Source: Pseudomonadota bacterium
Lineage (GTDB): Bacteria; Pseudomonadota; Alphaproteobacteria; Acetobacterales; Acetobacteraceae
Length of the DNA: 15,564 nt
NCBI GenBank assembly: GCA_021779655.1
Contig: JAJYAF010000010.1
Location: 1 to 15,564, forward strand
Direction: 5' to 3'
Under the pieces are notes generated by a model that was given only the letters and a program-made list of their open reading frames with translations, was not told the DNA's origin and made no database searches. Positions 1-9,790 of the stretch are shown in pieces (within the stretch, counting starts at the first letter, position 1; every line of letters starts with the position of its first letter). Made by a program: the position numbers and the translations under genes.

Positions 1-2388
1 AACCCTGCGGCGCGGCAATCGGCCCTGCTGGACGCGCAGGCCAAGGCCTGGGCGGAGGCGCCCCCCCGGCGGCGCGTCTGGCTGGTGAGCGCGGGCGGCA
101 GCCCGACCATGATGCGGCTTGCCGCCGTGGTGGCGGCGCTCCCGCGAGGGGCGGTCGTGCTGCCGGGTTATGATGCCGCGTTGCCCGAGCCGGCATGGGA
201 GAAGCTGGACGATTCCCACCCGATGGCAGGGATCGACCGGCTGCTCGCCGCGTTGGGCGCGAGACGGGAAGAGGTCGCAGCGTGGCCGGCGGCGTTGAGC
301 GGCATTCCGCACGGCCGGCAGCGGCTTTTCTCTTCCGCGCTGCTGCCTGCGGAGCGGCTCGAATCCTGGCAGGGGCAACCGCCGTTCGATCTCACCGGGC
401 TGCACCGGCTGAGCGCCCGTGACGAGCAGACGGAGGCCGTGGCCATCGCCCTGCTGTTGCGCGAAGCGCTGGAGAAGCCCGGCACGACGGCCGCCCTGAT
501 CACGCCGGATCGCGCCCTCGCAACCCGGGTCGCGGTGGCGCTGAAACGGTTCGGCATCGTCGCGGACGACAGCGCCGGCGAGCCCTTGAACGCCACGCCG
601 CCGGCGGTGTTTCTGCGGCTGCTCGCGGCCGCCGCGATTTCGGAATTCGCGCCGCTGCCGTTGCTGGGGCTGCTCAAGCACCCGCTGGCAGCGGCCGGAG
701 AGGCGCCGGAAGTTGCGCGCGCCCATGCCCGCACCCTGGAAATGGTGCAGCGCGGCCCGCGCCCGCCTCCCGGCTTCGACGGGATCAAGTTCCTGGTGGA
801 CGAGCACGGCAACGAGCGGCTGCGGGCCTTCGTTGACCGGCTGGAATTGCGGCTGCGGCCGGTGGTCTTCCCGCTGAGCATTGCCCCGGCCGAGGCGCTG
901 CGGCGGCTGATCGCGGGTGCGGAGGCGCTGGCCGAAACCGCCGAAGCGCCGGGCGCGTCGCAGCTCTGGCGGGGCGAGGCGGGGACGGCGCTTGCCGATC
1001 TTCTGGCCGAGGCCATGGTGGTGCTGGATGACCAGGCGGCCATCGCGCCCGCCGATCTGCCCGATCTTCTGGATGCCTTGCTGGAGGGCAAGGTGATCCG
1101 CCGGCCGCGCGCGCGTGATGGCCACCCGCGCATCGCCATCTGGGGCATCCAGGAAGCAGCGCTGCAGACGGTGGATGTGGCGGTGCTGGGCGGGCTTGCC
1201 GAGGGCGTGTGGCCGGCGGCGCCGGAACCCGGACCCTGGCTCAGCCGGCCGATGCGCAACGCGGTTGGCCTGCCCGCGCCGGAACGGGAGATCGGCGCGG
1301 CGGCGCACCGGTTCTTCTCCCTCTGCTGCGCCTGCCGCGAAGTCGTCCTTTCCGCGCCGCTGCGGCGGGAGCGTTCGCCGGCCGTGCCGGCACGCTGGCT
1401 GACCCGGCTGGATGCGCTGCTCGCCGCAACCGGGCAGAGCCTGCCGCTGCATCCGGCGCAAGCCTGGGCGGAGGAACTGGATATGCCGCAAAGTCGCAGC
1501 CCGCGGCAGAAGCCGCGGCCCGTTCCCCCGGCGAGGCTGCGGCCCAGAACCTATTCCATCAGCGATATCGCCACGCTCATGGCCGATCCTTACGCGATTT
1601 ACGCGAAACACGTGCTGCGCCTGCGCGAGCTCGCCCCGCTGGACGAGGAGAGCGACGCAAGCCTGTTCGGCAATATCGTGCATGACGGCCTTGCCGAGTT
1701 CTACGGACAGGGGCCGGATTTTTTTGCCCGGGATGCCGCGCCCAGGCTCGCGCACGGCCTGGCGATCGCGATGCGCCGGCAGCGTTTGCGCGCGGCGCTG
1801 GAACATTGGTGGGAGGCGCGGCTGGAGCGGATCGCCGGGTGGGTTGTGGAAACCGAACGGGAACGGCGGCTGCGCGACATGCCGGTTGCCGTGGCGGTGG
1901 AACGTTCCGGCCAATTGGAGCTCGGCCAATTTGCGCTTGGGCCGTTCACCCTGAAAGGCCGGGCCGACAGGATTGAAAAACGCGCCGATGGCAGCCTGTT
2001 CATCGTGGATTACAAGACCGGCACACCGCCCTCCGCCAGCGATGTCGAAAGCGGCAGGAAGCCGCAACTGGTGCTGGAAGCGGTGCTGGCCGAGCAGGGC
2101 GCATTCGGGGGCGACCTGCAGGGCGAGGTGGCGGAGCTTGCCTTCTGGAAGCTCTCCGGCCGCAGCGGAAACGGCGAAAGCCATGCGCTGTTCTCCAGGC
2201 ATCCGGAAAAGCTGCGGGAAGTCATCCAGGCGGCGGGCGAGGGGCTTCCGGCGCTGCTGGAAAAATTCGCGCGCGCAACCACGCCCTACCTCGCCAGGCC
2301 ACATCCGGGCCGCGGCCTCCATCAAGATTTTTATGCCGGCGTCTCCCGCCGTGGCGAATGGGGCGGGGATGGCGATGACGCCGCTTGA
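1..2388 (+). CDS. addB: AddB, nuclease/helicase-like subunit of the AddAB double-strand break repair enzyme (5' end missing)
   Basis: The reading frame is open from base 1 to the TGA at 2386-2388, giving 795 visible residues. Alphaproteobacterial AddB proteins are usually about 1000 residues, so roughly 200 N-terminal residues lie outside the window. AddB pairs with AddA to resect broken DNA ends and load RecA. A helicase-like segment comes first (ITPDRALATRV near residue 165). Next is the typical AddB block IWGIQEAALQTVDVAVLGGL, then EGVWP, PWLSRPMR and LPAPEREIGAAAH (about residues 380-437). The C-terminal PD-(D/E)XK nuclease shows GRADRI, DYKTG (D670, K672) and a following PQL, so it looks active. 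The cysteines that hold an Fe-S cluster in Bacillus AddB are absent. The only visible cysteines are C442, C443 and C445. The 3' end overlaps addA, which implies co-transcription and coupled translation. Confidence 0.93.
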   Translation, partial: NPAARQSALLDAQAKAWAEAPPRRRVWLVSAGGSPTMMRLAAVVAALPRGAVVLPGYDAALPEPAWEKLDDSHPMAGIDRLLAALGARREEVAAWPAALSGIPHGRQRLFSSALLPAERLESWQGQPPFDLTGLHRLSARDEQTEAVAIALLLREALEKPGTTAALITPDRALATRVAVALKRFGIVADDSAGEPLNATPPAVFLRLLAAAAISEFAPLPLLGLLKHPLAAAGEAPEVARAHARTLEMVQRGPRPPPGFDGIKFLVDEHGNERLRAFVDRLELRLRPVVFPLSIAPAEALRRLIAGAEALAETAEAPGASQLWRGEAGTALADLLAEAMVVLDDQAAIAPADLPDLLDALLEGKVIRRPRARDGHPRIAIWGIQEAALQTVDVAVLGGLAEGVWPAAPEPGPWLSRPMRNAVGLPAPEREIGAAAHRFFSLCCACREVVLSAPLRRERSPAVPARWLTRLDALLAATGQSLPLHPAQAWAEELDMPQSRSPRQKPRPVPPARLRPRTYSISDIATLMADPYAIYAKHVLRLRELAPLDEESDASLFGNIVHDGLAEFYGQGPDFFARDAAPRLAHGLAIAMRRQRLRAALEHWWEARLERIAGWVVETERERRLRDMPVAVAVERSGQLELGQFALGPFTLKGRADRIEKRADGSLFIVDYKTGTPPSASDVESGRKPQLVLEAVLAEQGAFGGDLQGEVAELAFWKLSGRSGNGESHALFSRHPEKLREVIQAAGEGLPALLEKFARATTPYLARPHPGRGLHQDFYAGVSRRGEWGGDGDDAA

Positions 2389-5300
2389 GAAGGCCAATGC
2401 CGAGCAGCGGGCCGCGTCCGACCCGAACGTCTCGGCCTTCGTTGCCGCATCCGCAGGCACCGGCAAGACCAAGCTGCTCACCGACCGGCTTTTACGCCTG
2501 ATGCTGGGCGGCGCCCGGCCGGAGCGGATTCTCTGTCTCACCTATACCCGTGCCGCCGCCGCCGAAATGACCATACGGCTGAACCGGCGGCTCGGAGAGT
2601 GGGTCGCCATGCCGGAGCGGGAGCTGGACGGAGAACTGCGGGAGCTCGACGTCGTGCCGACGGCGCAGACCCGAGGGCAGGCCAGGCAGCTGTTCGGAAC
2701 CGTGCTCGATCTTCCGGGCGGGATGCGGATCGAGACCATCCATGCCTTCTGCCAGTCACTGCTGCGGCGCTTTCCGCTCGAAGCCGAATTATCGCCGCAT
2801 TTCAAGCTGGAAGACGCGATGGAGGCGGGGGGCCGGCTGCGCGAGGCGCGGGAGCGCACCCTTGCCGCGCCGCTGCACCGGCGGGCGATCAAGGCGCTGG
2901 CCGGAGAGATGGATGAAGGCGCCTTTGGCGCCTTGCTGGCCGAGCTGAACGCAGGCGACGAGAGGCTGCATGACCTGCTGCGCGATCACGGGCAGGAGGA
3001 GATTGCGGCGCTGCAATACGCGGCGCTGCGGGCGGCGCAAAACCCGGAGGAGGAATATCTGCGCGCCGCGATGGGCTGGCCGCGCGAGACGCATTTGCGC
3101 GCGGCGCTCGACCGCATTGCCGCCGCCGGCACACCACAGGGCAGGGCCTGGGCACAGGCCTGCCTCGACTGGCTCTCTGGCAGTCCGGAAACACGCCACC
3201 GCGACTGGGCTTTGTGGCGTGACGCCCATCTCAAGAAAGACGGCGGCCGCCGGAAGGTGATCCCCCGTCTCGGCACGGGGCTGAAATCCGAGCACGAGGC
3301 GCTGTGTGAGGAAATCAAATGCGAGCATGAGCGGATCGAGGAGATACAAAATGCCCTCGCCGCCGCCCGGCTGGCCGCGCTGAACGCGGCTCTGCTGAGC
3401 GTGGCGGTGCCGGTCTTGCGGCAGGACATGGAGGCGCGGTCCGAACGCGCGCAGCTGACTTATGGCGATCTCATCGCCCTGACCGGCAAGCTTTTGCAGG
3501 ATCCGGGCGCCGCCTGGGTTCTCTACAAGCTGGATGGCGGCATCGAGCATCTGCTGCTGGACGAGGTGCAGGACACCGCGCCCGCGCAATGGAAAATCGC
3601 CAATGCGATCGCCGAGGAGTTTTTCGCGGGCAAGGGCGCGGTGGAGGCGCCGCGCAGCATTTTCGCGGTCGGCGATGCCAAGCAGTCCATCTTCTCCTTC
3701 CAGGGCGCGGATTTGCGGAGCTTTACGGCAAACCACGCGGAATTTCGCAAGCGTGTGCTTGGCGCGAAAGCACGCTGGCTGGATGGCGAACTCTCCGTTT
3801 CATTCCGCTCCACCGCGCCCATCCTGCAACTGGTGGATGCCGTGTTTACCCCCTGCCCGGCGCGGGAGGGAGTTGTTCCGCCGGGCGGCACGCTGCACCA
3901 CGAAGTCAGCCGGCTGGGACAGGCCGGCCATATCGCCCTCTGGCCGCTGGCCGAGCCCGTGGCCCCGCCGGAGCCGCGAAGCTGGGCGGTACCGGACGAT
4001 TATGCGAGCGCGGATTCCGCGAAGACCGTGCTGGCGCGGATGATCGCGCGGCATATCCGCAAGCTGCTCGATGCACGCCATGTTCTGCCGAGCCGCGGCC
4101 GGCCGGTTCGCCCCGGCGACGTCCTGATCCTGATCCGCCGGCGCGATGAACTGGTGAGCGAAATCACGCGGGAGCTGAAAAAGCTGGCGGTGCCGGTGGC
4201 GGGTACCGACCGCATGGTGCTGACCCAGGCGCAGGCGGTGAACGATCTGCTGGCGCTATGCGACGCCCTGCTGCTGCCGGAAGACGATCTCGCCTTTGCG
4301 CAATACCTGGTCTCGCCCCTCGGCGATCTCAGCGATGAAAGCCTGATGTGGCTTGCGGCCGGGCGCGCCGGGACGCTCCATGCGGCGCTCACGGCCCGGC
4401 AGGCGGAACGGGAGGACTGGGCGGCCGCGTACAGCTTTTTCAGCATCTTGCGCTCGCGGGCCGATTTCGTTGCGCCATACGCGTTGCTGATGGAGGCGCT
4501 GGGGCCGCTTGGCGGCCGCGCCCGGCTTTTGCGGCGTCTGGGACAGGAGGCGGCGGAGCCGATCGATGAATTGCTGGCGGAGGCACTCGGTTTTGCCGCG
4601 CGGGAGCCGGTGTCACTGCAACAGTTCGTCTTCCAGCTCCGGCAATCCGGCGCGGAAATAAAGCGCGAGACGGCGGCCGGCGGCGATATGGTGCGGATCA
4701 TGACCGTCCACGGCGCCAAGGGCCTGCAGGCGCCGCTGGTGATCCTGCCCGACACCACGGGCAAGCAGAACGAGCCGGAAAATCTGTTCTGGCTGCACGC
4801 GCCGGGCGGCGAAGCTGTCCCCATCTATTGTCCGCGCAAGGAACTGCGCTGCGAAGCCGTTACCGCAGCGATCGCGGCGGAGCGGCAGGCGCAGTTCGAG
4901 GAATATAACCGGCTGCTCTATGTCGCGCTGACGCGGGCGGAGGATGCGCTGATCGTCTGCGGCGCGCGGCCCGGCAAGACACTGCCGGAGACCTGCTGGT
5001 ACGAATCCGTCCGGCATGGTTTCGACCGGCTGGGGATCGAGGCGGCGCCGGATGGCATACGGTCCCTCGCGGTTGCGCAAACCGCGGCACCGGATCGCGC
5101 GGGCACCGTTGCGATGGCTGAGAAGAAGGCGCCGATGCCGGCCTGGGCGGGCGGCGCGCCGCTATGGCGGGCAGAGCCGCCACCACCGGAAACGGCGCGC
5201 CCGCTGCCGCTGGCGCCAAGCCGGAATACCGAGGATGAAGCGGCCCGGGCCGTCACCGCCTCGCCGCTTGGCGAAAACCAAGGGCAACCGCGCCAGGCCC

Positions 5301-5824
5301 GCGCGGCGGCGCTGGCAAGGGGCGCGATGGTGCACGCCCTGCTGCAGCATCTGCCCGATTTGCCAGAAGCCGGCCGGCGTGATGCGGCGAAGCGGTTTTT
5401 AGAACACGCGCCGGATTTGAATTTTGCGGCGCGCGCCGAAATCAGCGCCGCCGTCTTAAGCATTCTGGACGACCCGGCGTTGCGGCCGTTATTCGGCCCA
5501 GGCTCCCGCGCCGAGGTGCCGATTGCCGGGGTGGTCGGGGATATGGAAATCGGCGGGCTGGTCGACCGGCTGGTGGTGGGAACAGACGAAATTCTTCTGG
5601 CCGATTACAAGACCGACCGAAAGCCCCCGGCTGCCGTCTGCGCCATTCCAGCCGCCTATCTGCGCCAGCTTGCCGCGTATCGCGCATTGCTACGGCAAAT
5701 CTACCCCGGTCATGCCGTGACCTGCGCGCTGATCTGGACTCAAACCGCGGCTAAAATGGTCGTGCCGGAGGCGTTGCTGGAACGCCACGGGCCCGGTACC
5801 GGCAACCCGCCGGCCATGGCTTGA
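2369..5824 (+). CDS. addA: AddA, helicase-nuclease subunit of AddAB
   Basis: This is an SF1 (UvrD/RecB-type) ATP-dependent 3'-5' helicase with a C-terminal nuclease, 1151 residues, a normal length for alphaproteobacterial AddA. The ordered helicase motifs are Walker A ASAGTGKT (residues 27-34), Ia [24 protein letters not shown] (D398, E399), [18 protein letters not shown] (from 432), [19 protein letters not shown] (779-787) and [13 protein letters not shown] (849-859). The RecB-like nuclease has GGLVDRL, ADYKTD (D1079, K1081) and QLAAY near the C-terminus. The frame is open back to 1973, but that part lies in the addB nuclease region and does not resemble AddA. The ATG at 2369, just behind a G-rich stretch, starts the homologous part; ATG 2375, two codons later, is an equal alternative. 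It overlaps addB by 20 bases and is followed by trxA. Confidence 0.96.
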   Translation: MAMTPLEKANAEQRAASDPNVSAFVAASAGTGKTKLLTDRLLRLMLGGARPERILCLTYTRAAAAEMTIRLNRRLGEWVAMPERELDGELRELDVVPTAQTRGQARQLFGTVLDLPGGMRIETIHAFCQSLLRRFPLEAELSPHFKLEDAMEAGGRLREARERTLAAPLHRRAIKALAGEMDEGAFGALLAELNAGDERLHDLLRDHGQEEIAALQYAALRAAQNPEEEYLRAAMGWPRETHLRAALDRIAAAGTPQGRAWAQACLDWLSGSPETRHRDWALWRDAHLKKDGGRRKVIPRLGTGLKSEHEALCEEIKCEHERIEEIQNALAAARLAALNAALLSVAVPVLRQDMEARSERAQLTYGDLIALTGKLLQDPGAAWVLYKLDGGIEHLLLDEVQDTAPAQWKIANAIAEEFFAGKGAVEAPRSIFAVGDAKQSIFSFQGADLRSFTANHAEFRKRVLGAKARWLDGELSVSFRSTAPILQLVDAVFTPCPAREGVVPPGGTLHHEVSRLGQAGHIALWPLAEPVAPPEPRSWAVPDDYASADSAKTVLARMIARHIRKLLDARHVLPSRGRPVRPGDVLILIRRRDELVSEITRELKKLAVPVAGTDRMVLTQAQAVNDLLALCDALLLPEDDLAFAQYLVSPLGDLSDESLMWLAAGRAGTLHAALTARQAEREDWAAAYSFFSILRSRADFVAPYALLMEALGPLGGRARLLRRLGQEAAEPIDELLAEALGFAAREPVSLQQFVFQLRQSGAEIKRETAAGGDMVRIMTVHGAKGLQAPLVILPDTTGKQNEPENLFWLHAPGGEAVPIYCPRKELRCEAVTAAIAAERQAQFEEYNRLLYVALTRAEDALIVCGARPGKTLPETCWYESVRHGFDRLGIEAAPDGIRSLAVAQTAAPDRAGTVAMAEKKAPMPAWAGGAPLWRAEPPPPETARPLPLAPSRNTEDEAARAVTASPLGENQGQPRQARAAALARGAMVHALLQHLPDLPEAGRRDAAKRFLEHAPDLNFAARAEISAAVLSILDDPALRPLFGPGSRAEVPIAGVVGDMEIGGLVDRLVVGTDEILLADYKTDRKPPAAVCAIPAAYLRQLAAYRALLRQIYPGHAVTCALIWTQTAAKMVVPEALLERHGPGTGNPPAMA

Positions 5825-5883
5825 TTTTCCGGTGCTTGATTGCCCGGTCGAAAGCCGCCATGTTTCCTCCCAATATCGAAATC

Positions 5884-5887
5884 GAGG
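5884..5887 (+). promoter_or_regulatory. Ribosome binding site of trxA
   Basis: GAGG lies 10 bases before the ATG at 5898. It supports this start over the upstream in-frame ATG at 5832. Confidence 0.5.
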
Positions 5888-5897
5888 ATTCGACGCC

Positions 5898-6215
5898 ATG
5901 AGCAAAGCAGTTACCGATATCTCGTTCGACGCCGACGTTCTGAAATCGACCGGACCTGTCCTGGTCGATTTCTGGGCCGAATGGTGCGGCCCTTGCCGGG
6001 CCATCGCGCCTTCGCTGGAGGAGCTGAGCGCGGAATTTGCCGGGAAGCTCAACATCGTAAAAGTAAATATCGACGAGAACCCGATCACGCCCGGCAAGTA
6101 TGGCGTGCGCGGCATTCCCACGCTCATGCTGTTCAAGAATGGCAAGCCGGCGGCGACCCAGGTTGGGGCCGGCCCGAAAAGCGCCTTGAAGGCCTGGATC
6201 CAGCAGAATCTATGA
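5898..6215 (+). CDS. trxA: Thioredoxin (TrxA)
   Basis: A classical cytoplasmic thioredoxin of 105 residues, reducing disulfides in ribonucleotide reductase and other proteins with electrons from thioredoxin reductase. The active site WCGPC is at residues 29-33 (C30, C33). The buried Asp (D24, in VDFWAEW) and the cis-proline loop GIPT (P74) are present. An in-frame ATG at 5832 would add 22 residues unlike any thioredoxin. The ATG at 5898 gives the standard N-terminus and has a GAGG 10 bases upstream. The 73-base gap after addA holds only a weak promoter-like pair (TTGATT 5836-5841, CATGTT 5859-5864), so read-through from addBA or a local promoter are both possible. As I recall, an addB-addA-trxA order is common in alphaproteobacteria. 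Confidence 0.96.
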   Translation: MSKAVTDISFDADVLKSTGPVLVDFWAEWCGPCRAIAPSLEELSAEFAGKLNIVKVNIDENPITPGKYGVRGIPTLMLFKNGKPAATQVGAGPKSALKAWIQQNL

Positions 6216-6216
6216 C

Positions 6217-6621
6217 ATGACGGCCCCCCTCTCGGCGGAGCAGCTTCCGCCCGGGATGCCGATGATCCGGGCCATCGCCATGCCCGCCGATGCGAACCCG
6301 AACGGCGATATCTTCGGCGGCTGGCTGATGAGCCAGATGGATCTGGCCGGCGGCAACCTGGCCGCCCGCGTTGCGCATGGCCGCTGCGCGACCGTCGCGG
6401 TGGATGCGATGAGCTTCCTCCGCCCGGTGAAAATCGGCGATGAGGTCAGCGTTTATTGCGATCTGGTCGGCACCGGCCGAACCTCCCTTAAAATAAAGGT
6501 TGAGGCATGGCGCAGATCGCGCACGACCGAGGAGGAGCTTCGCGTCACCCATGCCATCTTCACCTTCGTTGCCATCGATGCCGAAGGCCGGCCCCGCGTG
6601 CTGGCTGTGCCGGCGCCGTAA
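6217..6621 (+). CDS. YciA-like hot-dog-fold acyl-CoA thioesterase
   Basis: A 134-residue single hot-dog-domain protein, predicted to hydrolyse acyl-CoA to free acid and CoA in the cytoplasm. The family signature is clear: NPNGDIFGGWLMSQMD at residues 27-42, where D31 lines up with the catalytic Asp of YciA-type enzymes, then MSFLRPVKIGDEVSVY in the central strand region and a VTHAIFTFVAID strand near the C-terminus. The length matches YciA (about 130-155 residues). It begins one base after the trxA stop codon, with no clear ribosome binding site, so translation probably depends on ribosomes finishing trxA. It ends 53 bases from the 3' end of convergent glmS. The chain-length specificity of the substrate cannot be read from sequence, and other thioesterases of this cytosolic acyl-CoA hydrolase group cannot be excluded. 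Confidence 0.88.
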   Translation: MTAPLSAEQLPPGMPMIRAIAMPADANPNGDIFGGWLMSQMDLAGGNLAARVAHGRCATVAVDAMSFLRPVKIGDEVSVYCDLVGTGRTSLKIKVEAWRRSRTTEEELRVTHAIFTFVAIDAEGRPRVLAVPAP

Positions 6622-6674
6622 ACCTCGGAGTTCAAGATGGTGGGCGGCGCGAACGAAGAACGGCCGGGCAGGGG

Positions 6675-8498
6675 TTACTCGACGGTAACGGATTTCGCGA
6701 GGTTGCGCGGCTGGTCCACGTCCGTGCCCTTCAGCACCGCGACATGGTAAGCCAGCATCTGCACGGGAATGGCGTGCAGAATGGGGGCAGCGAACGGATC
6801 AGCGGCCGGAATCACGATGGTCTGGGCGGCGATTTTATCCAGCCTCTCCGCGCCTTGGGCATCGCTGAACACGATGATCTGCCCGCCCCGCGCGGCGGCT
6901 TCCTGCAGGTTGGAGGCGGTTTTTTCGAATAACGGACCGGAAGGGCAAATGGCGATCACCGGCACGGATTTATCGACCAGCGCGATCGGGCCGTGTTTCA
7001 GTTCGCCGGCGGCGTAGGCTTCCGCATGAATATAGCTGATCTCCTTGAGCTTCAGCGCGCCTTCCAGCGCGATCGGGAAGCAGGCGCCGCGCCCCAGATA
7101 AAGCACATCGCGCGCCGTTTCGATCCGCTCCGCGAGCGCGCGGATCGGCGCATCGTCGGCCAGAACTTCCGCCGCCTTGGCGGGAATTTCCAGCAGCGCG
7201 TCGGTTAATCGGGCCACCTCGTCGTCCGAAAGACCGCCGCGCTCCCGGGCCAGCCCGAGCGCCAGCGCCGCCAGCACGGTGAGCTGCGCGGTAAAAGCCT
7301 TGGTGCTGGCTACCCCGATTTCCGGGCCGGCGATGGTCTCCAGAACCGCATCGCTCTCCCGCGCCATGCTGCTTTCCGCAACGTTCAGCACCGAAAGCAC
7401 CGGCAGGCCGCGCGATTTCATGTAGCGCAGTGCCGCGAGCGTATCCGCGGTCTCGCCCGACTGGCTCACCAGCAGGCCAAGCCCGTTTTTGCCAAGCGGC
7501 GGCGCGCGGTAGCGGAACTCGCTGGCGACATCGGCATCGGTCGGAATCCCGGCCAGGCTCTCCAGCCAGAACCGCCCGGCAAGCCCGGCATAGAAGGCCG
7601 AACCGCAGGCGCTGATCGTCACGCGGGAGAGGCTTTCCGGCTCGAACGGCAGCGGGGGAAGGACCGGCATTTTGCTGCCGGCGTCGATCATCCGGTGCAG
7701 CACGTCGCCGATCACCACCGGATGCTCGTGCAGCTCCTTTTCCATGAAATGCCGGAAATTGCCTTTGCCGATGGCCGCGCCCGTCAACCGTGTCAGCTGG
7801 ATCTCACGCTGCACGGGCTGATTGTTCCGGTCAAAGAACCGTACGGTCTGGCGGTTCACCATCACCCAGTCGCCGTCTTCCAGATAGGCGATACGGCGGG
7901 TCAGCGGCGCCAGCGCAATGGCGTCCGAGCCCAGGAACATTTCATCCTCGCCGAAGCCCACGGCAAGCGGCGCGCCGCGCTGCGCGCCGATGATCATCTC
8001 CGGGTGGCCGGCGAAAATCAGCGCCAGCGCATAGGCGCCCTCAAGCTTGGCGAAGGCGCGCGAGGCCGCCGCCGCCGGGTCGAGGCCATTGGCCAGATAA
8101 TGGTCGATCAGCTGCGCCACGGTTTCCGTATCGGTCTCGGTGGTGAAGTGCTGGCCCTGTTTCTCAAGCGCCGCGCGCAGCGCCGCGTGATTTTCGATGA
8201 TGCCGTTATGCACCACGGCAACCCGCCTTGTGCCGTGCGGATGCGCGTTGCCTTCCGTGGGGGCGCCGTGCGTTGCCCAGCGCGTATGGCCGATCCCGAC
8301 GGTGCCGGAAAGCGGTTCGCGCTGGAGCACCGCCGCCAGATTGGCAAGCTTGCCCTGAGCGCGCCGGCGCTCGATCCGGCCCTCGACAAGCGTGGCGATG
8401 CCGGCGCTGTCATAGCCGCGATATTCCAGCCGGCGCAGGCCATCCAGCAGCAGGGGTGCCGCATCCTGTCTGCCGATAACGCCGATGATCCCGCACAT
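6675..8498 (-). CDS. glmS: Glutamine-fructose-6-phosphate aminotransferase (isomerizing), GlmS
   Basis: Makes glucosamine 6-phosphate from fructose 6-phosphate and glutamine, the entry step of amino-sugar synthesis. At 607 residues it has the usual family length. The N-terminal type-2 amidotransferase domain starts MCGIIGVIG; C2 is the nucleophile once Met is removed. It continues with HTRWATHG and NGIIEN. The first SIS domain has ACGSAFYAG (C298) and SQSGETADT (345-353). The second has EAYAAGELKHGPIAL (493-507). The C-terminus DQPRNLAKSVTVE is the canonical end that closes the active site. The start codon overlaps the glmU stop by one base (TAATG), and a GGGGAGG sits 9 bases upstream inside glmU, so the two genes are translationally coupled. 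No room exists for a glmS ribozyme leader. Confidence 0.98.
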   Translation of the reverse strand: MCGIIGVIGRQDAAPLLLDGLRRLEYRGYDSAGIATLVEGRIERRRAQGKLANLAAVLQREPLSGTVGIGHTRWATHGAPTEGNAHPHGTRRVAVVHNGIIENHAALRAALEKQGQHFTTETDTETVAQLIDHYLANGLDPAAAASRAFAKLEGAYALALIFAGHPEMIIGAQRGAPLAVGFGEDEMFLGSDAIALAPLTRRIAYLEDGDWVMVNRQTVRFFDRNNQPVQREIQLTRLTGAAIGKGNFRHFMEKELHEHPVVIGDVLHRMIDAGSKMPVLPPLPFEPESLSRVTISACGSAFYAGLAGRFWLESLAGIPTDADVASEFRYRAPPLGKNGLGLLVSQSGETADTLAALRYMKSRGLPVLSVLNVAESSMARESDAVLETIAGPEIGVASTKAFTAQLTVLAALALGLARERGGLSDDEVARLTDALLEIPAKAAEVLADDAPIRALAERIETARDVLYLGRGACFPIALEGALKLKEISYIHAEAYAAGELKHGPIALVDKSVPVIAICPSGPLFEKTASNLQEAAARGGQIIVFSDAQGAERLDKIAAQTIVIPAADPFAAPILHAIPVQMLAYHVAVLKGTDVDQPRNLAKSVTVE

Positions 8499-9790
8499 TA
8501 CCGCTTGCCTCCCCGGCCTGGCTTGTTCACCTGGCGGCCGCGCGCCAGCGCCAGCGCATCCGCTGGTACATCATCGGTAATGACCGAACCCGCGGCCAGC
8601 AGCGCGCCGTCGCCCACGCGCACCGGCGCGACCAGCGCAACGTCGGAGCCCACGAACACGCGCGCGCCGATCTGCGTGCGGTATTTCATTTTGCCATCGT
8701 AATTGCAGGTGATGGCGCCGGCGCCGATATTGCTTTTCTCCCCCACCTCGGCATCGCCGATATAGCTCAAATGGTTGGCCTTGGCCCCGGCGCCGATGCG
8801 CGCTTCCTTGATCTCGACGAAATTTCCGATATGCGCGCCGGGCCCGATCTCCGCGCCCGGCCGCAGCCGCGCATAGGGGCCGATCACCGCGCCTGCCTGC
8901 ACCACGCAGCCTTCGAGATGGGAGAAAGCCCTGATCTCCGCGCCCGAGGCGACGCGGACGCCCGGCCCGAACACGACATAGGGGCCGATGCTCACATCCG
9001 CCGCGAGTTTCGTATCGGCGGAGAGGAAAACGGTCTCCGGCGCCATCATCGCAACACCTTCCGCCATCGCGGCGGCACGCAGGCGCTGCTGAAGCACGGC
9101 TTCGGCCGCCGCGAGTTCCGCGCGGGAGTTGATGCCAAGACATTCCTCGAACGGTGCCGCGATCGCCGCCACGCGCCTGCCTTCCGCCCTGGCGATTTCC
9201 ACGATATCGGTGAGATAATATTCACCTTTCCGGTTCATCGGCCGCACGGCCTCAAGCCAGCATCGCATGTCGCGTGCGCCGGCCATCATGCCGCCGGCAT
9301 TGCAGAACCCTATCGCGCGCTCCGCCGCATCTGCATCCTCATATTCCACGATCCGCGTCACGTAATCCCCATCCGTCACCAGCCGGCCATATCTGCCGGG
9401 GTCCGGCGGGGTCATGCCGAGCAGCACCAGCCCGGCATCGCCGGTATCCAGACGGGCGGCCAGTTCGCGCAGGGTGGCAGCCGAGACGAGCGGGTTGTCC
9501 GCGTAGAGAATGGCGACCGTACCGCTGCCGAAACTTCCCGCGGCTTGCAGCGCGGCATGCGCGGTGCCCAGCCGGTGCTGCTGCACCACGGTTTCATAGC
9601 CGGCGGTGACGGCGTTCATTGCCGGCATTTCCGGTCCAACGACGATGACGATACGGTCGAACACCGCCTCGGCCGCTGCCAGCAGATAGCTCAGCATCGG
9701 CGCGTTCGCCAGTTTCTGCGCTGCCTTGGGCAGCGCCGATTTCATTCTCGTCCCCAGCCCGGCCGCCAGAATTACCGCCACGCGTTCCAT
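8498..9790 (-). CDS. glmU: Bifunctional UDP-N-acetylglucosamine pyrophosphorylase / glucosamine-1-phosphate N-acetyltransferase, GlmU
   Basis: Catalyses acetylation of glucosamine 1-phosphate and its uridylylation to UDP-GlcNAc. The 430-residue protein is slightly shorter than E. coli GlmU (456). The N-terminal nucleotidyltransferase domain opens with VILAAGLGTRMKS, followed by YADNPLVS, YGRLV and CNAGGMM. The C-terminal left-handed beta-helix acetyltransferase shows hexapeptide-type repeats from about residue 245. It contains ANHLSYIGDAEVGEKSNIGAG, where H340 corresponds to the catalytic His of E. coli GlmU, and TCNYDGKMKYRT. It is the first gene of a glmU-glmS pair and diverges from gph over 73 bases. 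The ribosome binding site before the ATG is poor. The mutase GlmM that links the two enzymes is not in the window. Confidence 0.97.
   Translation of the reverse strand: MERVAVILAAGLGTRMKSALPKAAQKLANAPMLSYLLAAAEAVFDRIVIVVGPEMPAMNAVTAGYETVVQQHRLGTAHAALQAAGSFGSGTVAILYADNPLVSAATLRELAARLDTGDAGLVLLGMTPPDPGRYGRLVTDGDYVTRIVEYEDADAAERAIGFCNAGGMMAGARDMRCWLEAVRPMNRKGEYYLTDIVEIARAEGRRVAAIAAPFEECLGINSRAELAAAEAVLQQRLRAAAMAEGVAMMAPETVFLSADTKLAADVSIGPYVVFGPGVRVASGAEIRAFSHLEGCVVQAGAVIGPYARLRPGAEIGPGAHIGNFVEIKEARIGAGAKANHLSYIGDAEVGEKSNIGAGAITCNYDGKMKYRTQIGARVFVGSDVALVAPVRVGDGALLAAGSVITDDVPADALALARGRQVNKPGRGGKR
8508..8514 (-). promoter_or_regulatory. Ribosome binding site of glmS inside glmU
   Basis: On the minus strand this reads GGGGAGG, 9 bases before the glmS ATG, within the last codons of glmU. 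It is a strong Shine-Dalgarno sequence that fixes the glmS start at the TAATG junction. Confidence 0.65.

Noticed and set aside
168..1259. Open frame of 363 codons on the minus strand opposite addB
   Set aside because: Composition is Arg/Ser/Ala-rich and low in complexity, typical of the antisense of a GC-rich gene, and the plus strand encodes clear AddB.
5832..5897. Longer thioredoxin start adding 22 residues
   Set aside because: The extension has no signal-peptide or thioredoxin character; the start at 5898 gives the standard protein.
6622..6674. Terminator between convergent thioesterase and glmS genes
   Set aside because: A terminator is expected here, but I found no stem longer than 4 bases and no T-run.
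8490..8520. Possible glmS ribozyme or riboswitch upstream of glmS
   Set aside because: glmS starts inside the glmU stop codon, so no untranslated leader exists; the ribozyme is known from Firmicutes and relatives.
7695..8702. Open frame of 335 codons on the plus strand opposite glmS
   Set aside because: It is the mirror of a well-conserved glmS frame and resembles no known protein.
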